From NCBI GenBank assembly GCA_029227815.1, contig CP118523.1, forward strand, positions 2,666,001 to 2,730,000: a stretch of 64,000 nucleotides of DNA, given 5' to 3'. The notes under the pieces are model-generated. The model did not search any database, had not been told where the DNA came from, and worked only from the letters and a program-made list of their open reading frames with translations. This DNA is from Clostridiaceae bacterium M8S5 (GTDB lineage: Bacteria; Bacillota; Clostridia; Tissierellales; MCWD3). Position numbers and translations under genes: made by a program. This document shows positions 36,165 to 45,264 of this stretch, piece by piece (the stretch's first letter is position 1; each line of letters opens with the position of its first letter).

Positions 36165-36338
36165 ATGGATTATGGTAAAAATTCTTGTATAATACCTAAA
36201 AAACGCCCTACTCCAACTTGTGCTAATGGAAGGTGTTCACGTAACAATCCAAAATCTAAACCTAAATCAAATCCTACTAGCAGTATAAATATCAATCCTG
36301 ATGACAAACCAACTACTGGAATAATAAACTTAAATTAA
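36165..36338 (+). CDS. Small Cys/Lys/Pro/Asn-rich peptide (57 aa)
   Basis: ATG at 36165 is preceded by AAGGAGAATAGTCAA, a good ribosome binding site. The 57-residue product has three Cys (8, 19, 24), basic and Pro-rich segments (KKRPTPTC, NPKSKPKSNPTS) and an Asn/Ile-rich end, with no signal peptide or membrane segment. It stands alone between the divergent propeller gene and the convergent yhfW. I recognise no family. Good initiation context and non-random composition favour a real gene, possibly a secreted or modified peptide, but no maturation enzyme is adjacent. Confidence 0.6.
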   Translation: MDYGKNSCIIPKKRPTPTCANGRCSRNNPKSKPKSNPTSSININPDDKPTTGIINLN

Positions 36339-36376
36339 AGGGGGATGTGTTCTTGAACCATCCCCTAAAAACTATA

Positions 36377-37573
36377 TTAATTTAAAAAACTCGAACCATT
36401 TTCTGGCTTATGAACGTTGAAATACTCTGCAACTGTTGCTCCTATATCAGACAGTGTTTTCCTTATTCCTAAATTGTCTTTTTTTATGTTTTTTCCATAA
36501 ACAAGTAACAACACATTTTCTCTAGTGTGCTGGCTATGGCCAATAGTTGGGTCGTTTCCATGGTCTGCACTTATTATTAATACATCTTCATGTCTCATTT
36601 TATCCATGAGTAAACCTATATATTTATCTACTACCATGAGTCTATGAGCATATTTATCTACATCCTGTGCATGTCCTGCTAAATCAGTTTCTTGAACAGT
36701 TGCCGATATGAATCCATGTTTCATTCTCGTAAAACTTTCTACTATACTCTTCATAACTAACTCTGTGTCTACTGCCGGAATCTTTGTTGCTCCATCACAA
36801 TCTATTACATCTTGCATTTTACCTATCAATGTAACATCTATTCCATTTTTCATTAGTATGGTACTTACTTGACCTTTAGGATCAACTCCATATCCCATAT
36901 GTCTACATTTATACCCTTTTTGATATACTCCTGACTTTGGACTGTTAATTCCTATCAATCCGTCATCTCTAACTTCTACACATTTTCGTAGCCACTCTTT
37001 TGTTACATCCTCTCCGCCTAGGGCAATTACTCTATTTACTTTAACACACTCTCTAACAATACGTCCTATATTTAAAACTTCTTCATATGATATATAATCA
37101 AATGATGCTGTTACGTTGTATATTTGTCCGTAGTCAGTTTCTATATTATCTGCGACATAAACACAGTCATTTACAAGCAAGTAAGGTTTTTCTTTGTCTG
37201 GTATAGAAACTTTGTAACCTTCTTTTTTTAGTACTATTTTAACATCATCTATAACGTCTTTAAACGGCTTTGTATACGGTTTAAGTGGTTTTGTACCCAT
37301 TATTTCTTGATGCCCCACATAACTATCAGCACCGTAGTGTTGTAATTTAATCTTTCCATAAGCCCCAATATCTTGAGCATCGTTTAATCTATTATGATTT
37401 ATAATATTTTTTAATCCTAATTTTTCGAGATTGGGTAATTCAATGTATTCTGCTTTATCTAATATATGTTTTAGTGTATTAGCTCCATTATCTTGTGGTC
37501 TTACTTTTGTCACATCATCCATTTGCCCTACCCCTAAGCTATCAATCACTAATAAAACTACTTTTTTTGCCAT
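36377..37573 (-). CDS. yhfW: YhfW, phosphopentomutase-like metalloenzyme
   Basis: About 398 residues of the alkaline phosphatase superfamily, phosphopentomutase (DeoB)-like. N-terminal VVLLVIDSLGVGQMDD supplies the first metal aspartate. ADHGNDPTIGHSQHTREN near 340-357 supplies the other metal ligands. The DeoB active-site block (D-T-x-T-G-H) reads D-S-Y-V-G-H here, so the phospho-acceptor residue is not the usual Thr. The ATG at 37573 is preferred; a GTG at 37582 would overlap the yhfX stop. It is the last gene of the yhf operon. Like E. coli YhfW, its substrate is unknown and it is probably not a true DeoB. Confidence 0.85.
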   Translation of the reverse strand: MAKKVVLLVIDSLGVGQMDDVTKVRPQDNGANTLKHILDKAEYIELPNLEKLGLKNIINHNRLNDAQDIGAYGKIKLQHYGADSYVGHQEIMGTKPLKPYTKPFKDVIDDVKIVLKKEGYKVSIPDKEKPYLLVNDCVYVADNIETDYGQIYNVTASFDYISYEEVLNIGRIVRECVKVNRVIALGGEDVTKEWLRKCVEVRDDGLIGINSPKSGVYQKGYKCRHMGYGVDPKGQVSTILMKNGIDVTLIGKMQDVIDCDGATKIPAVDTELVMKSIVESFTRMKHGFISATVQETDLAGHAQDVDKYAHRLMVVDKYIGLLMDKMRHEDVLIISADHGNDPTIGHSQHTRENVLLLVYGKNIKKDNLGIRKTLSDIGATVAEYFNVHKPENGSSFLN

Positions 37574-37578
37574 ATCTA

Positions 37579-38763
37579 TCACGACCTATCTAATTTTTTC
37601 CCTAAGCTATCAAACGCTCCGATTATTTTAGGTTTGTTTTTTTGTATTCCTTCCACTAATACTACTTCACTTCTAGTAACAAAAATTTGTGTTCTGTATG
37701 AATAGATTGCCGTGTCTCCTACTCTAACTTTTTTATCTCCTATTTGCAAAGTTCCATAATAATCAATAGATTCTGGAAGCAATTCAACTGTTTTCAGGTC
37801 ATTTTCTTTCAGCTGGTCGAAATCTCTTCCTACTAATGCTTTTTTCATTTTCGACCTTCTATAATAACCTCCTCCAAAAACATATGCCTTATCATCAAAC
37901 ATATGAGATATCTCAGTAACATAAATCATAGCAGGTATTTCTGGTAATTCCTCATTGTATGCATGTAATGGCGTAGTTCCTGTCAAAGCATGCCCAGGTT
38001 CAGCATGTGTAGCCCCTAATTTTTTTAATAAATGCATAGACGTTGATGTATTTGCACTAGGAGTGTTAATCTGTTTTAACTTTATATTTAATTCCCGTTC
38101 TAAAATTTCTTTACACCTTAAAGCTGTCATAGCATTAGGTGTTTCCTTTATATCATTTGCCTTTTCATCATACAAAAAACATGGAAATGCTACTACTCCA
38201 GCAATATTAACACCTTTTAAGTTCATTATTTCTTTTGCTTTTTCTATTAACTCTGTTTCTTTAAATCCACCTACTTGTCCATCGTAAATATTATCGCTTT
38301 TCCCTACAACTCTTAACATAATATCTTGAACTCTATTTAACTTAGTAGCTATCTCAGATATTTGTTTAGCCTTTTCTACTGAAAAAACAGTAACAATTTC
38401 TGGCTCATAGGACAATATATCTTTGATTAGAAATTTAGGGATTTGAACTAAATGTCCTACATTCCCAAGTTTTATACCCTCTTTTGCAAGGGTTAATGCT
38501 TCCCATGGATCTACTGCTACTGCTTTTTCTATTCCGCACTCACGTATTATTTTAGCTAGCATGGGATTTCTACCTATCTGTTTTGTCATCATGTACAAAT
38601 TTATATTGTTTTCTTTAGCACTCTTAACTAGACACCTTGCATTATGCCTAACTGCATCAACATCTATTAAATAAGTATTAGGCATTATTTCACCATTTTG
38701 ATGCATATTTACTCCTGCTTTAATCAAGGAAGGGTTTTTCTTTAACATCAAATCTACAAACAT
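37579..38763 (-). CDS. yhfX: YhfX, alanine racemase-like PLP enzyme
   Basis: 394 residues with a fold-type III PLP barrel. The likely Schiff-base lysine is in LYMMTKQIGRN (about residue 60). HAEPGHALTGTTP and VFGGGYYRR are further family blocks. The C-terminal part (about 270-394) corresponds to the second domain of YhfX proteins. The start overlaps the yhfS stop by one base (TAATG), and yhfW follows immediately, so all three are translationally coupled. It may racemise or deaminate an amino acid derivative; no activity is established for the family. Confidence 0.85.
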   Translation of the reverse strand: MFVDLMLKKNPSLIKAGVNMHQNGEIMPNTYLIDVDAVRHNARCLVKSAKENNINLYMMTKQIGRNPMLAKIIRECGIEKAVAVDPWEALTLAKEGIKLGNVGHLVQIPKFLIKDILSYEPEIVTVFSVEKAKQISEIATKLNRVQDIMLRVVGKSDNIYDGQVGGFKETELIEKAKEIMNLKGVNIAGVVAFPCFLYDEKANDIKETPNAMTALRCKEILERELNIKLKQINTPSANTSTSMHLLKKLGATHAEPGHALTGTTPLHAYNEELPEIPAMIYVTEISHMFDDKAYVFGGGYYRRSKMKKALVGRDFDQLKENDLKTVELLPESIDYYGTLQIGDKKVRVGDTAIYSYRTQIFVTRSEVVLVEGIQKNKPKIIGAFDSLGKKLDRS

Positions 38764-39869
38764 TACTTCCTCTCCTTTTCAATAGCTTTCTTTACAGACT
38801 CTTTAAGTATTCTTAGAACTGTATCTGACCCAGCTCTCATAGGGTTAATCCTAATCATATAATCTTCTAGTTTTGCATTTGCTTTCAAAAACGTTCCTGA
38901 CACTCTATAAAACATAGCTGTAATCTCATATCTTGATTCTGCTCCTACTGGATATGGTGCAGCCCCTAAAGTGCTACTACATTTTAAAACTTCTTTTGCT
39001 ATTGGTCTATCAAACTCTACTAATATTACTCTAGATTGTGCATTTGCTATAAATGCTGACTTGATATGTGGTATTTCTTTATTATTAATTTTTTTTATTA
39101 TTTTGTTGCCTTCTTCTGCTTGTATTGCTAATGCTACAGGTGCATATACTAATGACCTGAGTGCATCCATTGCCTCAAAACCTTGTACTTGACTTCCTCC
39201 TGAATAATTAATGTTCCTCACTAAATCAATTACTTTTTTAGTTCCTACTATACACCCTACCCCTTCAGGCCCAAGTAGTTTAAACAGCGAAAAAGCACTT
39301 GCTTCAGCACCAAGTTCAACACCTATCTTATCTGATTTCATGACAACATAATTATCATCAACTAATATTTCAATATCCTTGTTTACTTTCTTAACTGTTG
39401 CTATTACTTCACTTAAATCATATTTGTCTTCTATTTTTTGTCTTGAGTGTTGAATCAAAGCAAATCTAATATTTGATAAATCTGTTTTTTCTATAGCTTC
39501 TAAGTCATTGAAATCAACAAATACACATTCAAGTCCCATTGAATCAATAATCACCTTAGTTGTAGGATATATAGGAGCATCATGGAGTAATATTTTCTGA
39601 TTTGCCTTTAAAGATGTATTCATTACATTCCTGATTGCTCCTGTTCCAGACCCTCTCACTAGTATTGATGCTTCTGCGTTAAAAAATTGGGCTATTGTTT
39701 TTTCAACTTTTTCTGTATACGTTGGATGACCTATTCCTTTTACCACACCTAAATCACCATTATTTAATATTTCATATCCGTTGAAATTTTGATGGATAAT
39801 ATCTACTAACTTAAACTGCTTATTTTTTGCTTCTTCTAAATTAATTGTGTCTATTGGATATGTCTTCAT
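38763..39869 (-). CDS. yhfS: YhfS, PLP-dependent aminotransferase/lyase-like
   Basis: 368 residues, fold-type I PLP protein. SGTGAIRNVM (about 75-84) fits the cofactor phosphate-binding loop, EILVDDNYVVM carries the PLP-pyridine aspartate, and the likely Schiff-base lysine is in FSLFKLLGPEGVG (about 190-202). Family length is as expected. It lies between php and yhfX. E. coli YhfS is uncharacterised; relation to class V aminotransferases or lyases is by fold only. Confidence 0.85.
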   Translation of the reverse strand: MKTYPIDTINLEEAKNKQFKLVDIIHQNFNGYEILNNGDLGVVKGIGHPTYTEKVEKTIAQFFNAEASILVRGSGTGAIRNVMNTSLKANQKILLHDAPIYPTTKVIIDSMGLECVFVDFNDLEAIEKTDLSNIRFALIQHSRQKIEDKYDLSEVIATVKKVNKDIEILVDDNYVVMKSDKIGVELGAEASAFSLFKLLGPEGVGCIVGTKKVIDLVRNINYSGGSQVQGFEAMDALRSLVYAPVALAIQAEEGNKIIKKINNKEIPHIKSAFIANAQSRVILVEFDRPIAKEVLKCSSTLGAAPYPVGAESRYEITAMFYRVSGTFLKANAKLEDYMIRINPMRAGSDTVLRILKESVKKAIEKERK

Positions 39870-39900
39870 TTTTTCCTCCTATAAAATCGTTCTATTCCAC

Positions 39901-40800
39901 TTATATAAATAATCTTTTTGGATTATTTTTTAGCATACAATCTATTTGAGTTTGGCTTATTCCTGCTTTTAACATTTGGGGAATAAATGTATCGACAAGA
40001 TAGCTGTATCCTATCCCACCATTAGCTTTAAGATGAGATTTTCTTGTTAGATCCTGTGACAATACTATCTGATTTAAATGCCCTCTTTTTATAAGTTGAA
40101 TTATAGCCTTTATTCTATATTCATCTGGCTGGTATTTTATTTTACCTATTGTATCAAACCCTAAGAAACAACCTGTATCAGCTACTTTTGAAAGATACTC
40201 TATGCTAGGATTGAGATCCATATGTCCTATTACAACTTTTTGTAAATTTACTCCTGTATTTTTAAGTAGCTTTAATTGTTCTAGTGCTAATGTACCTAAT
40301 GTAGTATGAGTATATATTGGTATTCCTGTCTCAACATGTGCTAATGCACATGATTTCATTATTTTCATCTCTATTTCTGACATTTGACCTTTACCAGTAC
40401 CTACTTCTCCTATCATGCCAGCTTTTATGTTAGTGTTATCTATCCCCTTAACAATCTCTTTTACTAATATTTTGCTGATATCTTCTTCCTTCATACTATA
40501 CACATAAGTTGGTAAAAAAGGTTCTTTGTAAAATCCAGTACTCACTACCACGTTTATTCCTGATTCATTACATATATATCTTATAGCTTCTATGTCTCTT
40601 CCCATTCCCATATTAGTTACTTCAACAATAGTATCTATCCCTTTTGATACTAGTTCTTTCATTTCACTTATTACTAGCTCTGACTGGTCAAACCTAGCAT
40701 CTTCATCTTTTTTTTGAGCTGATAAATCTATTTTCAAATGCTCATGAATATATACGGCTTTAATTCCTTCAATATCTATATTTCCTCTAACTGTTTCCAT
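39901..40800 (-). CDS. php: Phosphotriesterase homology protein (PHP/YhfV)
   Basis: 299-residue amidohydrolase-superfamily TIM barrel. Metal ligands are visible in order: His19 and His21 (IHEHL), Glu132 (GEVGTGKG, replacing the carboxylated Lys of true phosphotriesterases, as in E. coli PHP), His165 (YTHTT), His193 (GHMD) and Asp250 (LSQDL). It should bind two divalent metals. Many relatives are lactonases or phospho-sugar lactonases, and no substrate is known for PHP. Placement between an amidase-family gene and yhfS suggests that it hydrolyses a pathway intermediate. Confidence 0.9.
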   Translation of the reverse strand: METVRGNIDIEGIKAVYIHEHLKIDLSAQKKDEDARFDQSELVISEMKELVSKGIDTIVEVTNMGMGRDIEAIRYICNESGINVVVSTGFYKEPFLPTYVYSMKEEDISKILVKEIVKGIDNTNIKAGMIGEVGTGKGQMSEIEMKIMKSCALAHVETGIPIYTHTTLGTLALEQLKLLKNTGVNLQKVVIGHMDLNPSIEYLSKVADTGCFLGFDTIGKIKYQPDEYRIKAIIQLIKRGHLNQIVLSQDLTRKSHLKANGGIGYSYLVDTFIPQMLKAGISQTQIDCMLKNNPKRLFI

Positions 40801-40822
40801 ATAAATTCTCCTTTATCATAAT

Positions 40823-41929
40823 CTATATAAATCCTTTTACTTCTTGACTATTACTATTTATAAAATACCTTTCGTATAAATCATTTGGTTTATATATTTC
40901 TTTGAGTTTTGATGCTAAAAATAGTGCTTTTTTTGCTCCACTAATACCATTTTTAGCTGTTATAACTACACCCATAGCCAGTTCTCCATAAGGTAGTGTA
41001 ATAGTTGTTGCTTCTACCATATTTGCTACTTTTATAATGTACTTTCCTCCTAATCTCTGCTCCCTTTTGCCTATCAACCCATTTGTCCCTATTACTGAAT
41101 CCCCTAGACCATATAAATCAATAGGCCCTTCTACTGTCAAAATAATGTCTATATCTTTGTTGAAAATTTCATTACACATTCTTATAGCTTCGTTTCTATC
41201 ATCAAAATCAATAAAAGGCAGTTCTTCTACTTCTACATAATCTTTTAAATTCTCAGCTACCGTCTTAGCTAGCATATTCATATCTTGTTTGTTTGGTAAC
41301 TGTATATCTCCTTTTCTAGGTATTGCTATTTTGATCTTTTCATTAAAGCAATATTTAAAATCATAATCTACTATAGAAGTTAATGCTCTTTTGCATAGAT
41401 CAAAATTATGTGATATTATTCCTAGTGCTGGTGTAAAGCTAATATTATCTGTTGATTGTTTCTCTATACAACCTTTTAACCCCACACCTTTTGCCATTAT
41501 AGAATAAAGCCCTGTACTTATCGCGGGTGCTAAAACTGACCCTCCACCATCTGTACCAATTGCCAAATCATTGATTCCTCTTAAAATATTAATACATCCA
41601 CAACTAGATGAACCTGTCATCACTCTACCTGTAAGTGGGTTTATATTATCTATATCTATAGCCCTTCCTCTATCTGACATTTTGTCAATCGTATGAAATA
41701 AGAAACCATTATTTCCTTTTAATTTACTAACTATTTCATTATTTATTTGATTTGTATCTTTTACTCCAAATAAAATAGGCTCGATAGAAGGGTCTTTACT
41801 TAGAGCAAAAACAGCTTCATCTAATATCTCTCTTCTTGAATATGTGACAGTTTTTCCTATCATATCATTTGCTTTAATTATTGATTTGCTTACTTTTTTC
41901 ATCTTATATAGTAATTGCTGATAATCCAT
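40823..41929 (-). CDS. Amidase-signature family protein added to the yhf operon
   Basis: 368 residues with an amidase-signature core: catalytic Lys in FGVKDT (about 76-81), a Ser-rich TGSSSCG loop (about 106-112) giving the cis-Ser, and nucleophile region GTDGGGSVLAP (about 124-134). It is shorter than typical amidases (about 450-500), and the Gly-Ser loop is unusual in having SCGC. E. coli yhf has no such gene. It sits 22 bp upstream of php and is preceded by an attenuator-like hairpin. It suggests that the pathway substrate carries an amide. Confidence 0.8.
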   Translation of the reverse strand: MDYQQLLYKMKKVSKSIIKANDMIGKTVTYSRREILDEAVFALSKDPSIEPILFGVKDTNQINNEIVSKLKGNNGFLFHTIDKMSDRGRAIDIDNINPLTGRVMTGSSSCGCINILRGINDLAIGTDGGGSVLAPAISTGLYSIMAKGVGLKGCIEKQSTDNISFTPALGIISHNFDLCKRALTSIVDYDFKYCFNEKIKIAIPRKGDIQLPNKQDMNMLAKTVAENLKDYVEVEELPFIDFDDRNEAIRMCNEIFNKDIDIILTVEGPIDLYGLGDSVIGTNGLIGKREQRLGGKYIIKVANMVEATTITLPYGELAMGVVITAKNGISGAKKALFLASKLKEIYKPNDLYERYFINSNSQEVKGFI

Positions 41930-41967
41930 AGCTATTCTCCTTTGACGAGGATTGTATTAATAAATTA

Positions 41968-41994
41968 GGGATGTCTTATCATTTTAGACATCCC
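41968..41994 (-). terminator. Intercistronic hairpin after yhfT
   Basis: GGGATGTCT (41968-41976) pairs with AGACATCCC (41986-41994), 9 bp. On the minus strand it is followed by TAATTTATT, a weak T tract, so it is probably an attenuator or processing site within the operon. Confidence 0.6.
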
Positions 41995-42037
41995 TATCCT
42001 GCATATCATATATTATCTCAGGAATCCTAAAATACTA

Positions 42038-43318
42038 TTAAGCTGGAATATTGAACATTCCGATTAATGAAAGTATATTTACAAGTACTCCTACCAATAT
42101 AGCTGACATAGGCCCTACTGCCATTCTAACAACAGGTTTTCCAGCTATTTCATTTAATATATATAGTCCTACCACAGCAAAAAATCCAATTCCCGGTGCT
42201 ATAGCATTTGCAGCATTCATACCGCCAACTAACAATGCTATTTCTAAAAGTTTAGACATCGCTGTTCTTATGTTATCTCCTGACTTTCTAATTCCAGGGA
42301 ATTTGTCTAAAAACACTGCTATTCTATCTATTAATAGAACTTCTATTCCAATTGTTGCAGCTCCTAATACAGCAGATAAGATTGGGTTGTGCACAAATAA
42401 TCCCACAGCAAATACAAACGTCATACCTATTGGACCATACACACCTGTTGCAATAGCTGTCGAAGCTATCAGCGGTATAAATCCAATACCCCTTGCCAAT
42501 GCTGCAAATGCTGCATCAAGTACTTTACCTTCTTTTAATAGGTTAAGTGAAATAGGATCTCCAGCCATGATTTTGTAAGTAGTTGCTGCTGCAACTAGCC
42601 CACCCATTACCATCAGTATTGGTGCATTTTTCTTTATTCTCTTTACTCTTTCTGCAAACAAAGATACTAAATCCACTGATTCTTCTTCAGATTTTTCTCT
42701 CATAGCAAATATTATTAATATCGTCATACCAACTATTAATGCTAATCCTTCTGGATTTATTTTAATACTTGCAGAACCAATCTTTATTGGACCAATAACT
42801 ACAGCCAATTGCCTAGCTAATAATGACAATACTAAGTTAAGTACACCTTTCTTGGCTCCATATTGATATCCTGTAGCTAAAGCTGGAAAAGCTGCAAATG
42901 CAACAACTACTGGCTCTCCTACTTTTCCTAAGCTTGGCATAAAGTTTACAGGCAATTTTGCGAATGCATCAACTATAACATCCAATCCTGTCATTATACC
43001 TATACCATATAATGCTCCTACCACACCTGCTATAGCTATACCCTTTTTTCCATCTGGTGAAGAACAACCTATAATATCAGTCCCTAATAAAATACAATGT
43101 ATCAAAAGAATACTAGCTGTAAGTGAAAATGGTATACCAAAACCTATAACTAATCCAAAGCTCATTGCAAATGATGTAGCGGCAACTTCTTTCCTAGACA
43201 TTCTACCTTCTATTTTTTCTGGTATAATAGGTCTAAGTCCATCATTGAATACTGCTATTCCAGTATTAGCCATAACTGCTGCTAATGCACCAATTAGTGC
43301 TATAAGTACTATCTCCAT
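42038..43318 (-). CDS. yhfT: YhfT, multi-pass membrane transporter-like protein
   Basis: 426 residues with about 11-12 hydrophobic segments, rich in Gly/Ala/Ile. It matches the size and position of E. coli YhfT, the presumed permease of the yhf pathway. No ATPase partner is present, so it is probably a secondary transporter or carrier. It follows yhfU by 110 bp, a gap that contains a CcpA-like site. Substrate unknown. Confidence 0.85.
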   Translation of the reverse strand: MEIVLIALIGALAAVMANTGIAVFNDGLRPIIPEKIEGRMSRKEVAATSFAMSFGLVIGFGIPFSLTASILLIHCILLGTDIIGCSSPDGKKGIAIAGVVGALYGIGIMTGLDVIVDAFAKLPVNFMPSLGKVGEPVVVAFAAFPALATGYQYGAKKGVLNLVLSLLARQLAVVIGPIKIGSASIKINPEGLALIVGMTILIIFAMREKSEEESVDLVSLFAERVKRIKKNAPILMVMGGLVAAATTYKIMAGDPISLNLLKEGKVLDAAFAALARGIGFIPLIASTAIATGVYGPIGMTFVFAVGLFVHNPILSAVLGAATIGIEVLLIDRIAVFLDKFPGIRKSGDNIRTAMSKLLEIALLVGGMNAANAIAPGIGFFAVVGLYILNEIAGKPVVRMAVGPMSAILVGVLVNILSLIGMFNIPA

Positions 43319-43371
43319 ATTATGCCTCCGTTCTCTTAGTCAAATTTGTTATAATAAACTAATAAAAAACA

Positions 43372-43387
43372 ATCCAAGCGTTTACAT
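43372..43387. promoter_or_regulatory. Catabolite responsive element (cre)-like site
   Basis: ATCCAAGCGTTTACAT matches the CcpA consensus TGNAANCGNWNNCA except for one base (TC for TG). It lies in the yhfU-yhfT gap. CcpA binding is inference. Confidence 0.35.
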
Positions 43388-43428
43388 ATCGTTTGTATTT
43401 AATAACCCCTCCTCTCACTATTAGCTTG

Positions 43429-43788
43429 TTATTTTTTTAGTATTTCTTCCATCAACATTGGTACTGCTAATTCGTAGTGATCTCCTGTAAAACCGAAAGC
43501 TATCTTTCCTTGTTCTATTGCTTTTACTACATTTTCTTTTTTAGGAGCTTTACCTGGCATAGAAACTGTCTCGCATTTAGCTCTTGTCAAGAGTGCCATA
43601 GCCATACTTAAAGCACCACCTCCACCTGTGTGACAAGCTCCAAAGTAATAATCGGCTTTTCCCATTTTCACATCACTAGCCGCCTGTAAATCTGTCTTTA
43701 TATCAACTTGTACACTGTCACCTCCAATTTCTTTTATCAAATCAGCTATCTTTTGTTTTTCCACTTGCCCACCAACAACTATTTTCAC
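43429..43788 (-). CDS. yhfU: YhfU, DUF2620 small protein
   Basis: 119 residues. The N-terminal MKIVVGGQVEKQKI and central DYYFGACHTGGGGALSMAMA blocks are typical of the YhfU/DUF2620 family, which accompanies yhfT. The glycine-rich ACHTGGGGA loop looks like a ligand or phosphate-binding turn. Cytosolic, no membrane segment. Encoded between yhfY and yhfT; a regulatory or accessory role for the permease is conceivable but not shown. Confidence 0.85.
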   Translation of the reverse strand: MKIVVGGQVEKQKIADLIKEIGGDSVQVDIKTDLQAASDVKMGKADYYFGACHTGGGGALSMAMALLTRAKCETVSMPGKAPKKENVVKAIEQGKIAFGFTGDHYELAVPMLMEEILKK

Positions 43789-43823
43789 GTCAATTCCTCC
43801 TTAATCTAATTTAAAATTATTGA

Positions 43824-44195
43824 CTATAGCTTACTGTCATTCATAATGATAGTACATGCATGTAATGCAATATAGTCTTTTTCACTTTCTGGTAATATTA
43901 ACTTTAGTTTATCCTCAAGTAACTCAAATAACTCTTTGAGTTGCTCAAAATGTTCATTATTTCTTACTTCATCAGAAACCATTTTATCTACTTCATTTAT
44001 TGGCTCACCCTTTTGCACTCTTGCTAAAGCCATAGCTAAATGAGTGATTAACATAGAAGAATTTGCTTCTACTAACTCTATCTTAAATATTTCTTTAAAT
44101 TTTTGTGAAAAATCTTTAATAGCTTCTGTAATATCTTCAGTCGTTTCTCCTGCTATTTGTAAAATATTAAGTCTTTCTATCAATGCGCTATCCAA
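43824..44195 (-). CDS. yhfY: YhfY, PRD-domain protein
   Basis: 123 residues forming a single PTS-regulation-like (PRD) helical domain, with a His in SMLITHLAMALARV (about 46-59) and another near the end (ALHACTI). No DNA-binding domain is attached, so it probably modulates YhfZ or another partner rather than binding DNA. It lies between yhfZ and yhfU, and an inverted repeat with a YhfZ-like half-site is 45 bp upstream. Confidence 0.85.
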   Translation of the reverse strand: MDSALIERLNILQIAGETTEDITEAIKDFSQKFKEIFKIELVEANSSMLITHLAMALARVQKGEPINEVDKMVSDEVRNNEHFEQLKELFELLEDKLKLILPESEKDYIALHACTIIMNDSKL

Positions 44196-44239
44196 GTGTA
44201 TCCCTCCAATTTAAGCTTAATTCATAAGATTAAGAATGC

Positions 44240-44265
44240 TCAATATACTGTTTTTTGTATATTGA
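44240..44265. promoter_or_regulatory. Operator candidate upstream of yhfY
   Basis: TCAATATAC (44240-44248) and GTATATTGA (44257-44265) form a perfect 9-bp inverted repeat. The half-site GTATATTG also occurs in the palindrome in front of yhfZ (45239-45259), suggesting a common binding protein. Confidence 0.5.
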
Positions 44266-44281
44266 TTTTAAAAATTAACTC

Positions 44282-45229
44282 CTAATATATAGGAATTGTT
44301 TTTTTATTCATTACGTCTCTTTGTATTTCTTCAATTTTATCCATGTTAATAAATTTATTTAATATGTTACCAAACTGCAAATTATCTTTATTTACAACTA
44401 CTGTAGCTATAGTATCTTCTGAGTCCACTTTTTTTGTTTTTGGATTTCTTAGTGAACTAGTTTTATATTTTAAATTCTTCTCTAATATCTCATCTATATT
44501 CCATATAGCAGCATCTATTTCATTGTTTTCAAGTCTTTGTATTATTTGATTGTATGGAGTCTCTATATATTCAACATCTAACCCCTCACACTCATATGTA
44601 GTGAGTATTATTAAATCTGGAGAAGTTGGGTCTATAGCTACTCTCATACCATGTGTAATTTGATTGTATGCATCATCTTTGTATATTATAACATGATTAC
44701 CTACGTAACTCTCTAAACCAAATTCATGGATTATTTCTATACTATCTGTGCTTCTCTTTTCCAAGTTAGCTGCTAATTTAGATACTATTGCAAAATTATA
44801 CTTTCCTAAATTCAGTGCTTCTATTCTTTTATTAGCACCTCTCATAAAAGCTAAACTAAATGGGATATTGCACTTTTCAAACTCTTTGTAAAAGCCTGTA
44901 GCTAGTCCTTCATATCTTGTTGAATAAGGAAGTGGCATTACTCCCATAATTATCCCAAATCCAGATATATTCCAAAGCTTGTGGTTGTCCATTTTTGTAA
45001 TAGAAGTCCCTAAATGTCCTCTTGATTCAAGCTTTACTGCACCAGAGTCCTGCAAATATTTAAAAGCAGCTTGTACAGTACCTCTCCCAAAACCAAAATC
45101 TTTTGCAAACTGACCTATGGTTTTTATTCTATCGCCTACATTATGAGTTAATAGCTCTCTAGCCAACATTACTGTTGTCTTTCCATTCTTAGACATTAGT
45201 TCTTTTTTTATATTCTCCATATCATCCAA
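44282..45229 (-). CDS. yhfZ: YhfZ, HTH regulator of the yhf locus
   Basis: 315 residues. An N-terminal winged helix (about 25-80, TIGQFAKDFGFGRGTVQAAFKY) precedes a periplasmic-binding-like C-terminal domain (about 90-315), matching YhfZ of E. coli. It is the first gene of the locus, with a good promoter (TTGCAA, 17 bp, TATAAT) and a 21-bp palindrome over the start point, so autoregulation by ligand-bound YhfZ is inferred. The ligand should report the unknown yhf substrate. Confidence 0.85.
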   Translation of the reverse strand: MDDMENIKKELMSKNGKTTVMLARELLTHNVGDRIKTIGQFAKDFGFGRGTVQAAFKYLQDSGAVKLESRGHLGTSITKMDNHKLWNISGFGIIMGVMPLPYSTRYEGLATGFYKEFEKCNIPFSLAFMRGANKRIEALNLGKYNFAIVSKLAANLEKRSTDSIEIIHEFGLESYVGNHVIIYKDDAYNQITHGMRVAIDPTSPDLIILTTYECEGLDVEYIETPYNQIIQRLENNEIDAAIWNIDEILEKNLKYKTSSLRNPKTKKVDSEDTIATVVVNKDNLQFGNILNKFINMDKIEEIQRDVMNKKTIPIY

Positions 45230-45238
45230 CCTTTAATG

Positions 45239-45259
45239 TACAAAATACCGTATATTGTA
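45239..45259. promoter_or_regulatory. YhfZ autoregulatory operator candidate
   Basis: TACAAAATAC-C-GTATATTGTA, an inverted repeat matching at 9 of 10 pairs, 10 bp upstream of the yhfZ start and covering the inferred transcription start. Confidence 0.6.
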
Positions 45260-45264
45260 ATCAT

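Noticed and set aside
42051..42578. 175-codon plus-strand ORF inside yhfT
   Set aside because: Shadow of the yhfT coding frame with no initiation signal. The same applies to the other long antisense frames within real genes, such as those at 59274-59783 and 59886-60533.
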